A DNA stretch of 64,000 nucleotides from Himantopus leucocephalus (taxonomy: Eukaryota; Chordata; Aves; Charadriiformes; Recurvirostridae). Below the pieces are notes generated by a model that saw only the letters and a list, made by a program, of their open reading frames with translations, searched no databases and was not told the origin of the DNA. The stretch spans positions 102,773,968 through 102,837,967 of the forward strand of contig RSEF01000003.1 in NCBI GenBank assembly GCA_003993805.1. Direction: 5' to 3'. Shown here one piece after another: positions 49,746-63,589 of the stretch (its first letter is position 1; every line of letters starts with the position of its first letter). The translations under genes and the position numbers were made by a program.

Positions 49746-51442
49746 TATCTACAAACCTGCCTGGAGTCCTAGTGCAGCTACAAATAACCTGGGGGCAGTG
49801 GGTGACTAAAATCCTTTCTGGATGTCTTACCCAAATGCTTCACCATCTATACCATACTTCTCATGGACATTGTGGTACTATCAGCCTCTGCCCAATATTT
49901 AATTGTTGCATGTCAAGTAGAAATGTGCTCTGGGTGCATTAGCTCTTGCCCATTTGGAGCTTTACATGAGCAGTTTAACAATATTCCTGCTTCAATGACT
50001 TTGATATAAAAGCCTTAATCTGTAATCCTTTGCTGCTATTATAGGACAATAACGGATACAAAAAAAAAGCAATGCAGGTATGTTTTCTTGAAAATAAGTA
50101 TCTGTAGTAATCTAATATTGTATACACTGAAATTGTAAAATTATCTTGCTGTTATATAGCATTTATGATTTTTTAGAGCTGACAGACCTAAAGTAAGGAC
50201 AACAACAGCTCTTTCCTGTTTTCTTATGAAAGCTACGGTTTTTATTCCCTTAGCCTCTTTACACTTTTCTTTTTAGAGCAACATAATCTGTTTGTAGTAT
50301 GCCATTTTTTTCACAAAATTATACTGAACTGCAATTCATGAATGAATACTAAAGAACAGTTGACATTTTTCAACTTTTAAAATGAAAATTAAATTTTAAT
50401 ATAGGAGAGTTTTTGTGGGTTTTTGTTAATTTGAAAACTGTATACATATATATATATATAAAAATCTAGAAATGTATTAAAAATCAATTTTTTTCTCAGT
50501 CTTTCCTCTTTCCTTACTCCTATCATTTAGTTTTCTGATAAGGATCCCTGGAAATTTTAAAGAAATGCAGGAAATGATAATTAAAAGCATGTTCCCCAGC
50601 ATGTCTCTTAATTATTTACTTATTAACTCTGAAATAATCATTTCTGGTCACTGTGACCTTATTAATTCCAGGACATCTAGACTGGTTACCATTACCTCTT
50701 TCTAGACCCAAAATATCTCCTACCTTATAAGAACATACCAGGGCAACATTTTCAGATTAATTTGAGCAGGTATTTCCAGCTGCCAGACTTTTTGGCATCT
50801 CAGTAAGCCCCAAATGTTAAATGTGTCTTCTGTTTGCATATACTTATCAGAAATATATGAAGTTTACATTCTTTTTTTATGTCCATGTTCCAATATGAGG
50901 AGTCCCATACATTGCTTCAGGTCATTTTACATATCATTATACAACAATTCACAAGTATGGTGAAAAATTTATTAGGCAGGACTAGAGGCTTTTCTACAAG
51001 CCTCTTATTTTTGGATTAGGGTAGGGTGTGAATTTTAAGTGTGAGAGCTATTTCTGTCCATGTGCCGACAAGTGAGGGTATGGGGGGGTGGATATTTGGC
51101 CACAGTATTTCCTTCTAAAGCTTTTATAAGAACAGTATGGTGGGTTATAAAGATCTTGCACAAAATAGTTACAACTTGAATCAGTACCAAGACTGTTTTT
51201 TGTCTGCTTTATTAAAAAAAATGCAGCTTATTGTTAACAGGAAGTCATATGAATGTCAAGATGTTGCAAGATGGATATATGTTTCTACAGCACATTTAGC
51301 TGATGACTTTGTCCTGTAGCAAAGACAGGGTACAGTTGGAATTATCTGTTACCTGGAGACATTGTAATTCTTTTATTATTCTGGGATAAACCATAAATCA
51401 GTCTCTTACAAAGCATGGAAATGATGCATAAAGAAATGGAAG
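49746..51442. other. No gene seen; AT-rich DNA
   Basis: About 1.7 kb without supported features except a (TA)n run at 50442-50461. Confidence 0.5.
50442..50461. repeat. (TA)n simple repeat
   Basis: A short alternating TA run following GTATACA. Confidence 0.9.
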
Positions 51443-51552
51443 TTCCTTTTCCTTTTCCTTTTCCTTTTCCTTTTCCTTTTCCTTTTCCTTTTCCTTTTCC
51501 TTTTCCTTTTCCTTTTCCTTTTCCTTTTCCTTTTCCTTTTCCTTTTCCTTTT
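51443..51552. repeat. Perfect (CCTTTT)18 hexanucleotide array
   Basis: From 51445 to 51552 there are eighteen uninterrupted CCTTTT units (108 bp), preceded by TT. The array is a multiple of three, so it creates meaningless open frames on both strands (PF repeats on plus, KR repeats on minus). These are not genes. Confidence 0.98.
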
Positions 51553-54054
51553 GTATTTTACAGCAAAAGAAGCCACAAAGACATGTGTTTTGCAGGACAC
51601 TTTTAAATTTAGTATCTTATATATCAGTAATATATTATCATGGTGCAGTTTTACCCTACTTCTCCAGGTTGGAGTGAAGCTTGTGGAGTTAAAAACCTCA
51701 TATATCTAGGCTCAGTACAAAGGTCAGGCAATATGATAGGGACCTACAGCAGACTCGGATCAAAAGTACTACTTGCACAGTTTGTTTGCTGTTGGGGTTT
51801 TTTTTTGTTTTCTTTATTCGCTGGTCTCTGGAAGCATAGTTCAACATTTCACAACTTTTGACCTTTCCTGCCTTCACTGCTTTGGATGTCTCTGGTAAAT
51901 TTAAAGACCACATTATAGCTGCAAGAATCTTGAATTATCTACTGTCTTGAAATAGCAATGCAATCTGGGCTAATCAGAGGAAAATGAAGGGCTTTCAGGA
52001 AGAATTTCAGTGAGTACCATGTTGTTTTCAAAGCAGGGGGCTGATTCTAGCTTCAGTGGAGTTCGGCAGGACCTGGGAGCATCCCAGCGGTGCCTGACAC
52101 CTGCGAGTTACCAGCTCTGGAATTAACAGGCAAGTCCACTGCTACTGCCAGACTACAGCCCCGTCCCCTCCCTGCTGAGCTCGCCTGGCACGGCTGGGCC
52201 TGTGGCGCAAGGAGGCAAAATACCGCCTGCGAGGAGACTGAGCGGCTACAGAGGAGAATCAAGATCTCCTGCATTCTGCTGAGTATGGTGGCTCCAACAC
52301 CCAAATGCAAAATCTTTACTCTGTGGGTGGACTTTCAGTGAGCTCTGAGTAATGAAGGATTTGGTACCAGAGACCTGGCATGGTAGAGAGCCAAGACACT
52401 GCTGGTTGCAGGCATATCTTGCAGTTGTGGAGGATGGCACCTATGGAGATAACAACTTCATAGTGCTGTGGGAATAACAGTAAGAGTTACCCAGTATGCT
52501 ATCCCTGAAGACGTCTAGCTCTCAGCTTCAGGCATTTGCCTTGGGGATAATGCAATCTGTGTTGATACTGCAGTAGTAGTCACCAAAATAAAGACCCTAT
52601 CAATAATCACTGCAAACTTCCAAAAATTATAGCTAAAACTACCAGACCATCTTGCACAGAGTTGCCTTCACATGTTTTGGTGTTAGTCTTCACTGCTTGT
52701 GAAAATTTTGAAAACATATATTCCATTCTTAATGGGCACTAATCTCTGACTCGCAGCTGTAGTCAGGCTGTGTGCTTGAAGCAGACATTACATTGTATGC
52801 AGAGTTTTGAGGTGTCTTCATTAAAGGTATGTTTGGCTGTTGCATGCACAAAATGAGCTCTTCAGAAAATATTATGACTGGATAAATTGCAAAATACTGG
52901 CTGTGGCTACACAATCTGCCCTGAGAAAAGAGTAATCCAGGAAGAAAATTGTCTTTCCTAGTTTCCTAGAAACTAAAGAACAAAACACTTGCATAATTGT
53001 CTCACTGATTGCAGTGAAGAGGGACGTTGACAGCAGTAGGCAGAGCCTACCCACTTTGGCTATGTCACCATCTCAAGTGAAGGAAAACTGCATCAATTTA
53101 CTCTCTTTTACTGGCATAAGACTAGGCAGTGACTTAGCAGAGTAGCTACTACTTTCCTTTCGTTACTTTGGTGCTAAAACAAATGTTACAAGTCAAAATT
53201 GATTTTCTTATTAGTAACATAACTTTGTAATAAGAGGACAAATAGCCCAGTTTTCATAAAAAGCAATGATACATCTCTAAAATTATGTAGAAAGAACTTA
53301 CACTGGCTAAATGTCTTTTTTTGATGTTATGTGTCAACCTTCATTGTGTTGCTCTTCTCTTTGTCTAAATTGACTGAAATTACTTTTACCCATATTGTAT
53401 AATAATTTTCAAAATAATCACATTTTGCTACAGGATTTAGTGCCAAGTACTTTTCCACATAGTGCAGGCTCTGTTTTTGTAAAAACTATGTCCCTAGCCA
53501 CCTGGCAGCTCATTCTTAATTCATGTGCATTTAGTTACAGCTGGCACAAAAAGCAGAGTTTTCCAAGGACACTCTGCAGACTTGCCCAGTGGAAATTATA
53601 ACCTCTGTAAAATTGTTTCATGATCAAATTCTGTTTTCTCAGGCCTGTTTTGTCAGATCATGGCCTTGGGTAGAAGTATTGGAGCCACTGAGCTGCCAGG
53701 ATGACATGTCTAACGGGAATTACACTGAAGGTAACCAAACAACTCTTAACTAGGACAGATACTTCCATCTGTTGATTCCATTGCAGGGTCAACTTTTAGG
53801 ACATTCAATGATTGTCATAGAGACCCGCTACCCACCCTCCAATTTTTGTTTTCAAATTTCTAAACAAAGAGTGGTTGTGGTTTGTTGGTGGATTTTTTTC
53901 TACAATTGCAGATTTTTAAATAATATTTAAGTAATTTCAAATTATGATTTTTCTGACAGATATATTCAGACACTTCAACCCTTGCGAGTGTGCTGGAAAG
54001 TTAGGAAAGGTGTTAAACCAGTACAGAATATCAACCTCTAAATAAAATAGCATA
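51553..54054. other. No gene seen; contains a small CpG cluster
   Basis: About 2.5 kb of unassigned DNA. The segment 52064-52245 is GC-rich with ten CpG dinucleotides in about 180 bp, which is far from the norm here. Both strands are open across it, for about 85 codons, without recognisable motifs. Confidence 0.5.
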
Positions 54055-54361
54055 TATAATGTAGTTAAATATAATGACCATTGTCTTAAAAATATAAGAT
54101 ACCTTATGGCCACAGCGTATGTCCTTTTCACATGTAATAATGTATTTCTTCAGGCCTGTAATTGCAATAATTCTGTCTGACCACCAGAGGAGGAAAACTG
54201 TTGCCCANTATAATGTAGTTAAATATAATGACCATTGTCTTAAAAATATAAGCTACCTTATGGCCACAGCATATGTCTTTTTCACATGTAATAATGTATT
54301 TCTTCAGGCCTCTAATTGCAATAATTCTGTCTGGCCACCAGAGGAGGAAAACTGTTGCCCA
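54055..54361. repeat. 153-bp direct duplication around a single N (54208)
   Basis: Bases 54055-54207 and 54209-54361 are equal in length with five substitutions, exactly abutting the N. Confidence 0.95.
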
Positions 54362-54755
54362 GAAAGGTGACATGGTTTGTACAGACCAATCTGGGAGGAC
54401 AGTGGTAGCTGGGAGAACAGAACAGAGGCCTCCACAGCTCCAGGTAAGTGTCACAGCAATTCAGTGGCAGAGATTTTCCACAATCCCTCCAACCTTCACA
54501 GGCGCACTCAGGGAGTAAGATACTGCACAGCGCAACCAATAGCATAGTAATGTGGTCTTCATTAATTAACTAAAGGTATCAATGAATATCTACCATGTTC
54601 TGCCACAAGTATTTTCTCACAATATCCTGTCTTAAACTGGCTGATATTTTAAAGTTTAGATTACTTGGATTCTTCTGTATGTTAAAAGATATAATTTGAG
54701 ATGGAAACTGTGCAGGTATGTAGTCTGATAATATGGATGTAGGATCCTTCAGTCA

Positions 54756-54855
54756 NNNNNNNNNNNNNNNNNNNNNNNNNNNNNNNNNNNNNNNNNNNNN
54801 NNNNNNNNNNNNNNNNNNNNNNNNNNNNNNNNNNNNNNNNNNNNNNNNNNNNNNN
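54756..54855. other. Assembly gap of exactly 100 N
   Basis: A run of 100 N of unknown true size. A T-run begins directly after it. Confidence 0.99.
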
Positions 54856-56814
54856 TTTTTTTGGTTTGAAATGATAAATTGAATTAATATATACATTATT
54901 AAAACATCTCTCAATTACTGCAAAGGAACACTCAATGTGAATTTTTTGCACCCAGTACTTTTTATGTATCATTTTTAAAACTATCTCCATATCAATCTCT
55001 CCACGCAGTTGCGTAGATGTAATCCAGAAGAAATACAGCTAAGATTAACAAAACTGTGATTCTGTAAAGCCAGCATAGAAGACAGAGGAATTAAGTTATG
55101 GAGCCCCTTTCTCTTCCATCTTATAATGGAGGAAAACCACTGCAAAGCTATTGGCATAACTGGAAATCTGTCATTTACATGAATATGAATACAGAGTAGA
55201 CAATTTGTTTTTATTTTCAATAGCCATGATAACTGAGGCCATATGTCCTACTATATAAAACATATGCTCTCCATAACTCCTGTCCATACAGAATTGGCAT
55301 ACGTAAATTGCAGATTACAGTTCCAATAGAAGTTAATTGCCTTCCGCCTTCTCTTTTTCTACTGAAGTGGTTTAAGGGAACAAAAGGTTTAGTTCAGCAT
55401 TTTGCCAGTTACAAAACCTGCCGGGTCAGATTAATTTCAAAATCTTGAAAGGATGTAAAAGGTAAAACTGAAAGGAAATAGAAGATGGTGTTGCCTATTC
55501 ATCAAAACACATGACTTTCTTATCTACAATACTAGTTATAACCTCTATTGTATAGGGAGCTACTACAGACCCAGGGCTGTGATTCACAGTCAGGTTCTTA
55601 AATTTAAGAACTGACATGTGCGCCAGACACTTAAGCTCTGATCGTAGCTATTGGAGCACTAGTCAGTATGGTCTGTGGATCCTAAAGAGTCATCCAGCTG
55701 GCCAGCCATGAGATATCTATTTTACGGTGAGTAGAACAGCTTTTCTAGTCTGTGATAAATCTCCACTGAGAATTTAGATGTGTAGTCCGAGGCTAAATCC
55801 CATGCCCGACAACTTCATGTCTAAAGTTCTGAAACAAGTGTCCATCGGTAGTACAGGACATCTTTCTAGAATCAAAGAGAAATATTCCAGAGGCATGAGG
55901 CAGCATTGATTCCACCTGATCCCACCAACACTGGTCCCTTTGAAAAGGCCATTTGAATAAGAAGTTTGAGCCTGGAGCTCATGTACTTTTTTTCCTCCTC
56001 TTCTGCAGATCACTAAGTCTGTTATCAGTTCACCCTCACCTTCTAGACCTGTTGCCTTAAAGGGAATGAAGTGGAGAATCCAGAGAAGGCACAAGAAGGG
56101 AGGAAGGGGCTTTCAAAAACTTTCCCTCAGAAAGCAAGTCTAGCTAACATTGGCCCATACATTCTTTACCCTCTCCTATGAAGAAAGAAACTGTCCCCAT
56201 ACCAGGAGTGATGAGAAATTATTCTCTTTCATGGGATATTAAATATTGATGAAAGGGAACTGAAGGCACTTTGGGTTAGAAATCACTTTGGAAGGAACAG
56301 TCTTAATGATTTGGTATTTTTACACCTTATACTGCTTTGTAAACAATACTAATAATGTCTAGTGATATTAATAATATAAAAAAACCCTGCATGGCATTCC
56401 GAGAAATATATGGAATTACAATGTTTTTATAGCTTACAAATTAAATTGTAATGCAGAAGAAATGCAAAGACAGTAGTGTGAGAAAGACTGCAAAAACCTG
56501 AATATGTTTGCCCAAACTGTCTATCCCACAAGCCTTCAGATTGAAGAGGTTAATTATCAGCCCATTTATTTTAAATATGATTTGCTATTCTTGGTTGGGC
56601 TTCCTCATCCATTATTTCATGTGCTGTTATTGAAATGTTTCCTTCAAAGAGCACGTACAATAATTGCTCTGTATGAAGTGACAGTGCTATCTTTTTTTTT
56701 TCTTTTTAGTTCTAAGGAAAAAGGCTTTGATTCATGATTTACTGATGTAGTTATTTGTTCATTATTTCAGGATTCTTATGTTCATTCCACTTTCCATAAC
56801 ATTTTCTATGGAGG
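54856..56814. other. No gene seen; unassigned DNA
   Basis: About 2 kb without a recognised gene or repeat. A 106-codon minus-strand frame at 55774-56094 shows no family motif. Confidence 0.5.
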
Positions 56815-57030
56815 CTATATACGCTATGGATGAGTCTTCCAAATTATTTGCTATTTATAAGTTTCCTAAAAAAGTTTCTCAAGACTGTGATAGTAAAGTC
56901 GCACTACCAAGAGGCAAGATTTNCTATATACGCTATGGATGAGTCTTCCAAATTATTTGCTATTTATCAGTTTCCTAAAAAAGTTTCTCAAGACTGTGAT
57001 GGTAAAGTCGCACTACCAAGAGGCAAGATT
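56815..57030. repeat. 107-bp direct duplication around a single N (56923)
   Basis: Bases 56815-56921 and 56924-57030 are copies with two substitutions. An open frame that appears to run through both copies is an artefact of this join. Confidence 0.95.
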
Positions 57031-60000
57031 CACTTTTACCTTTTCAGTGTTTACAAAAATCCTGACATGGCTGCATGTATGTGTTCAAGTTTATCCTTGT
57101 CTGATTGGCTGTTAACTAACTTAATCCATTCAATTCATCCTCTTTTCTTCAAGGTAAAATTTAGCAAGCAGAGCGATACTCTGGTATCGTATCTGCAGAT
57201 TTCACCAGGGCAATGGTACAACAGCCAGTTCAATTGCTTTCTGTAACACCAGTTCAAAGCATGAGAGAACAAATGGGAGAATTTAGATCATGTCTCATCC
57301 AGCTATCAGCAGCACTCAGACCACAGGCACAGCACAGCCTTGCTGGTCGCGGCTGTTTGAGAAAGCCTAATCTCAGTCGATGATTTGAGAGATCTACCTG
57401 TTTGATGCTTCGCTCTTCCACAGTTGTTGTGATGGATGCCACACTGCACTCTAGAATGATGAATTCATTTCAGATATCTCAAGAGTCCCTGGTTATGGTT
57501 TCTACCTAAAGCTGATTCTACATGCCAGGGCTTTCTACATAAGTGTTAGGTATCACCTTGCTGACACTAAGATGCAATTTATCAGGGAAGTGGAAGATAA
57601 GACCTTTTGTATTCTGTGAACGTCTTTACAACCAGTGCATATTTTACATTGCTCCAGTAATGTTTATGTATCACATTTACGGAATATCCTTCTCAAGGAT
57701 CATCTCAGCAGGCGCTTTGAAAAGAATTATGAGTATCGCTGCATAGACTCCATACAGTCTGTCATGTTTGGGTTTAGTCCTGACTGTGTCAATCATTCAG
57801 TTCTGATTGATCCAGGAATATATCACAGTTGCATCTCCTTTTATGAAGATACATGAAGGATCTCTTCCATGTCTCTCTATGTCATAATTAAGATGCAAAT
57901 TCCAAAAGAGGTGGAAAGTTGTTCCAAATATTGGGCAGATACTTTCTTCTTTTTTCAACACTGCCACAATCCTAGTGTCTTTTTTGTTTGCTTTAAGATT
58001 AGTTTTACTTTATAAATGATAATCCAGACAGTTGTTTTATATATAAAAGAAATGGATTTGCTGTACCAATATAATGTGATCTTAATTGTATTAGGCTACA
58101 AAGTCACAGACGAAAGCATGGCTGCTTTGTTCAGACTTGAGATTAAAGTTCTCTTTCCTTTCTTATGGTAAACCCAATGGCAAGGATATTTTGCAAATGT
58201 ATTTGCCCTCAGCAACCTCCTTTTTTAAAGTCACAAATACAGTGTACTACTCAAGAAAAAAAAAACCTAAAATAAAACACAACTTGGCCCTGTGCCATAT
58301 AGTACATATAGTACACAGGGTCCTGCAGAGGTCATCTGAAGTGCATGACCCATTTTGAATTCCTTCAGTTTGCATGACTTTGTCAGTCTTAAACTGATGA
58401 TTCTGACAATATTTCTCAGCATCCCCTGCTGAACGTTTAAATCTGGCTTCCTACCGCTTTTCATACTGATGCTAGCTTTCAACTTGATGAAATGAGATCA
58501 TAATTAAACAAAAAAAACATCCCATACATAATTATAAAATAGCCCTCAGCCTATCATTGGAGCTGCCTGCAGGCATTTTTAGATACTTGGTTTTATTTGT
58601 GTTATGTGGCTTTTCTATAATACTACTAACTCTACTTTTCCTGTACATCTTTCTCTAATTCCTCTCAGATGATGTCAGTTTACGAGATTAGTTTAATTCT
58701 CTTAGATGTCTTTCCAAGACTCAGTGACCTCACTCTGCAGGAGTGGACACTCGGAATGTGCAAGTGAGCAGTAAACTTCCTGCCTCTTTGTACCAACGAT
58801 CCTGAGATGTTTTCTGCGAGTCCTAATGTGCAAGGGAAGAAACTTCATTGATGCCAGAAAGCTGCTCTGAAGTCCCTGATGATTCTCAGAATCTGTTTTG
58901 CTTGTGGGGTCATTCAATTATGTCTGAAATTAGTTCAGTTATTCATTTTGGTTTGCAGGTATAAAAATAGAAAATATTTTGAAATCTGGGGCTGTATTCA
59001 AACTGTAATTTGAATAAATTGAAGAACGGTTCTAACTGTGGGGTCTGGGGGCTGTTCCATTTTTACGTAAATGCTGAGACTGCAGACTTGTGTCAAGACC
59101 TCCCTGCTGAAAACTTCAAAGGCATTCCTTCCAGGCAGAGAGTTTATTCTAGAATAGTGGAAGTTCCTCCCAGAGGTTCAAAGGGTCATTGCTAGAAAAC
59201 TCCTTATCTGTAGGGACTGATGACTTGAGTAAAAATCTGAAAAAATATTATGAATATTGACCATGCTCACAAGGTGACAGGATGTGGGAATTAGTCAACA
59301 AATAGAAGATGGGTAGATGTTGGGGGGGCAGTGGGTGTGTGAATGTGGTTACAGTGTAAAGAAAGAGATTTTTTCAAGTATGACAAAAGTATCACATGCA
59401 AAGTCTCTAAACTTGCTTTCACAGTCAAACCAAGGCTGGTGTCAAAACCACATTGAAAAGAGCTATGAGGGAAGGTTCCACCTTGTTGGAAAAAAAAAGC
59501 CAGAAGTGGTGTAGAGTCAGCCAATTATATTTCTGTTAATCTTTCTTTTTTCCTGTGCTTTGTACAAGGGACATATAGGATATCAGGATATAAGACACCA
59601 GATGTGACAAGATTGGAAGAGTGGAGCTAAGGCAAAAAGCTTTCTACACTTTAGCTGGCAAAACTGTGCAGAGTGACGGTATTTCAGTCACTTCAAGGTC
59701 CTGCACCACCATTCTTGGCTGTACCATTCTTACAATGTTGTTTAGAATTATATCTCCTGACTGTACTCCACCAAGGAATATTGCTGGGTATAGACTGTTC
59801 AGTACCAGGAATACTCCTGCCTCTCTAGAAAATCATAATTTTCTTCTCAGTAGCACTGCCTGCTTTAGATATTCACAGTGGTCAATTGCTTGGTCCTCTT
59901 ATTCAGTGTGCTCCTCTACTCAGACCCACGTATGCCAAAAGATTGACTAAAGTTACAGGGTGATTAACTGTGACTGTTGGGTACCACCACATACAGTTCC

Positions 60001-63000
60001 AGAACATAAACCAGTGAGAGCATAACTTGCTCGTGAGAAAAGCAAAACTTTCTCAAAGGGTGATGCCAACCAAGCAATTTGACCTTTCTTCTTGTGCATA
60101 TTCTGTCATGAATACATTTCAGCAAATGCATGCATGCGTTAAAAAAATCCTCAAAAACATATCCCACCAATGTATTTTCTCACAGACAAGGACAAGAAAG
60201 CAAACATTTGACATGTGTCAGTCACAGTGCCTGTCACACAGTAGAAGTGAAATCTGTGAGAACCTCTGGAGGTGAGGACCCACATATGCCAAATTCCCAG
60301 GCCATATCTGTTATCTTCAAGCTGCTGTCAGTGCTAAATCTAGGGTACAGGTTATATTTAGCAGTCAGTATATTTAAGCAGTCAGTATGAATCCAATGAG
60401 ACACAACCTTATAGAACAATTTATGTCTATATTAATAAATTAAGCATTTCCAGGTACTGTTGTCAGCACTACAGAATTTCTGGAATGACTGCTGGCACGC
60501 TTTCGGCCTGAGTGAACAGGCAATCTCCCCAGAAATTTCTTTGCAAAATTTGAGAGTGAACATAGGGCAGGAACCATTCCCAGAAATCAGATTAGATGTT
60601 CTGGAGTGTTTCATAGTTGAGCAGATACTGTTTTGTCCCATTTAGACTTGGGAAGGGAGGTGCTGACACTGTGTCGGCCAAACAGTAGAAACAGGTATAT
60701 TATCTGAGTACGCTGGGCCACTGGCCCAGTACTGAATCGGAAGGAAAAATATTGGCAATTGTATTTTTGCCGTCTTTCATGTGGAAATGTGTATTTTCTG
60801 TGCAGCTTGCTTTCTTTACCAGCACAAAATAGTTGAAATGGTATTTTTTCATATTTTCATGTTGTTTGAACATGTTACTGCATTCAATAATTAACGGAAG
60901 ATGAAAAAACTTTATTGACAAAATATGTTCGTGTGTGTATAGCTCACAGTAAGTGAAACTAAAGATTTAACTAAAACTGTCATTTCTAGACTCTTGCTGT
61001 CAATGAAGATTGAAAGCTGAAAGGTCATATTTAAAAACAATGAATACTAGGATTGCTTTTCTGAGTGTTATACCAGTTAGTAGTAACTAGTGTACCAGTA
61101 ACTAAATGGGAATGCATCTGGCTTTCAGTTTTATGTTAGCCTCTCATCCAGTTAGTATCACATTTTTTTAAAGAAGAAATTAGACTGAAAGTGTGAGTTC
61201 TGATTGAAATGAATTTAAATATAACTATTCTCATCCATGTGAGATTATAACTATTATCATCCATGGTGCTTCTCACCATACATATTTTGAGTTGAGGAGT
61301 CACTTTTCTTCCACTCAAGTTTTCTTACATTCCCCCTCCATGAACATAATTACACCAGAGGGGATCCTTCATCCTCTATATTTTGGTCCCTGAACTGCAG
61401 CCGCAAGTTTAATGTAATTTTAATAATATTTGTGCTATGTAATGGCTGGTAATAGGCTCCAGAATGATTTTCCACTCTAATATGTACTTCCCCAAAGGAT
61501 TCAACTGCAAAGCATAACTATCAGCTACATGAAAAGTAACTGCCATAGAGTCTGAAGCTTTCAAAGTTAATGCTGCACTACTAAATTATTTGAGCATCTC
61601 ACTTTATGACATCAAAAGCCTTTACTTTACGTATAGTACTTTAATCCCAGATATTTTTTTTTAGCTAAATGAGTATGGCTGCTGGTTGTCATTGTTGCCT
61701 GATTGAATGTTTTACAACGTTATTCTAATCTTTCTGATTCTTTTATTTTGTACTTCTCTTCCACCTACTAAAGAATGAAAAGAAGTATAACTTAAAAGCA
61801 ACAAATTAAAACAACTGAGCTATAGTCTGACTGAAATAATTTGGATTTTTAAAGATGAAATATTGAGTTGGGAAGTCACCTGGGAAATGTAACTTCAGGT
61901 GACCTGGATATAAAATATATACATGACCCACCTGCACCCAGTACAATTGTCCTTTTCTTTTAAATAATGAAGTTTAAATACTCATAAGGTTTTGGTTTTT
62001 AAAAATGTCCAGGTACACTTGAAAGTTATTTTGCATTGTTCTAAAAATAAAAAAATATTTTAATTCAGATTTTTTTACTTGTTTACTCTCTCCTTTCTTC
62101 TTCCTTCTTAGATGTTCATAAATTGACTCAGAGAAAATAGGCTTTATTTTTTTCCCTAATTCAGCTAGGAAGTTCCGAATGATCAAAGTATCCAGATATT
62201 AACAGTTTATAACACAAAATGTTGTAGTGTCTTAAAACTAGAAGCGGGGTACAGTCTATGAGGATACGGTATTTTAAAACAACTGTGAAAATACCAGCAG
62301 ATCAACCACGCTATTTCTAAAATTTTTGACTCTGAAAACTCCTGGTTGAGTTTGAAAGCCGTAAGCACAGCTGATATCAACATAGCTGAAAAGTTTATTG
62401 TAAAGGATATAATTATGAAGACAGATTTATGGGGCATCCTCCCAGTTGAAGTCTTAAAGAACTGAAAGACATAACTCCACGCAGGTACATGGCTGAAAAT
62501 TGCAATCACGTGACAGGTTTCTATCTTTGATCAGTAATTAAAGGGTTTTGCTTCTTTTCTTTCAGCACTCCTTTCCTTCTCAATGGCCTGCAGTCATTCG
62601 GGTTGATCGATGATTTAATCATGTTATCCTTCCGTCAGTTTAGTCTCAAATCCTTTTGTGGGATCTTTTACAGTTTAATAGAGCTTATTTTCAGGTTAGA
62701 AAGATCTGAAGAGTTCAAGATTAAGATCTAAAAAGACCCCCACATAGCCACCCAGTATTGATTTGCAGTCTCGAATGTAAAATATCTAACTTTTATTTGA
62801 GATCTTTCTATCCGTTTTCATGGAGGCCTTCCCATTATAAGTCTATTTGAGGATCTTGTTTAGGGAGATCGTTTTTCCCTTGCTTTATTTCTCATTTTCC
62901 ATGACAATCTTCAGTGTAGTAGCACCAGGATCAAATCTCTAATAACATTCAGAAATTGCAAATTAAGTCTTCAGTTATACCATTTGCTCTGAATGCTCAA

Positions 63001-63589
63001 AATTTGCATCTGTATCTACTCCATTAAAGTACCTTGAAAATCTCTTGTCCAAATGAAACAAGATGCAGGACTTTCAATTCACACTTATTTCAGCCACCCT
63101 TCCCATAAACATTCTTCCTTAACAACACGGGACACAAGGAATGAGAAGTTACTTACACTGATGGAATTATTTTAAACAGAATGAAATAATTTGGAAATCA
63201 TTTATGTGAGGCTAAACATGTCAACAGTATTGGGTAAATCGCTGTAAATCTGCTGCTTACCTTAGGATCAGGCCTTGCTTTCCCTAGTGTTACAGAAAGC
63301 CCCATTGGCTTTGACAATCATTTTGATCTTTTTCTGTACCTTTTTAATATTTCCTGTATCTTATCAGTGAGACAGAGCTAAAAGAATTACATAATATGCA
63401 AGATGTAGTTATGCCATAGATTTAAGCAGTGATAATAATTATGTTTTCTGTTTTCTTCTCTACTGGTTTTCTGATAACTCCTAATATTCATTTTTTTTAA
63501 TTGCAAATTTTCATTAAGTTGATGTTTTACTAGAACTATTTTTAATATAATTATAATCTCATTCTTGAATGGGAATAGTAAGTGTAGAG
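57031..63589. other. No gene seen; 6.5 kb of AT-rich DNA
   Basis: No supported gene or transposon. A 19-bp motif is repeated at 61221-61239 and 61247-61265. Open frames are short with no family character. Confidence 0.5.
61221..61265. repeat. Two copies of ATAACTATTCTCATCCATG
   Basis: The 19-bp unit at 61221-61239 recurs at 61247-61265 with one substitution (period 26). No N lies between them, so this small tandem duplication is probably real. Confidence 0.85.

Noticed and set aside
51406..51606. Open frames over the hexamer array (KR repeats on minus, PF repeats on plus)
   Set aside because: They are produced by the (CCTTTT)18 microsatellite. The unit length of six keeps the frame open on both strands.
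54119..54370. Tandem repeat of CATGTAATAATGTATTTCTTCAGG as a real protein repeat
   Set aside because: The two copies are separated by the N at 54208 and belong to the false-duplication pattern.
56830..57246. 138-codon plus-strand frame
   Set aside because: It crosses the single-N join at 56923 and reads the same duplicated segment twice, so its length is an assembly artefact.
58288..58320. Hairpin CCCTGTG...CACAGGG
   Set aside because: The stem is only 7 bp with a 19-base AT-rich loop, unlike a microRNA precursor and not rare by chance.
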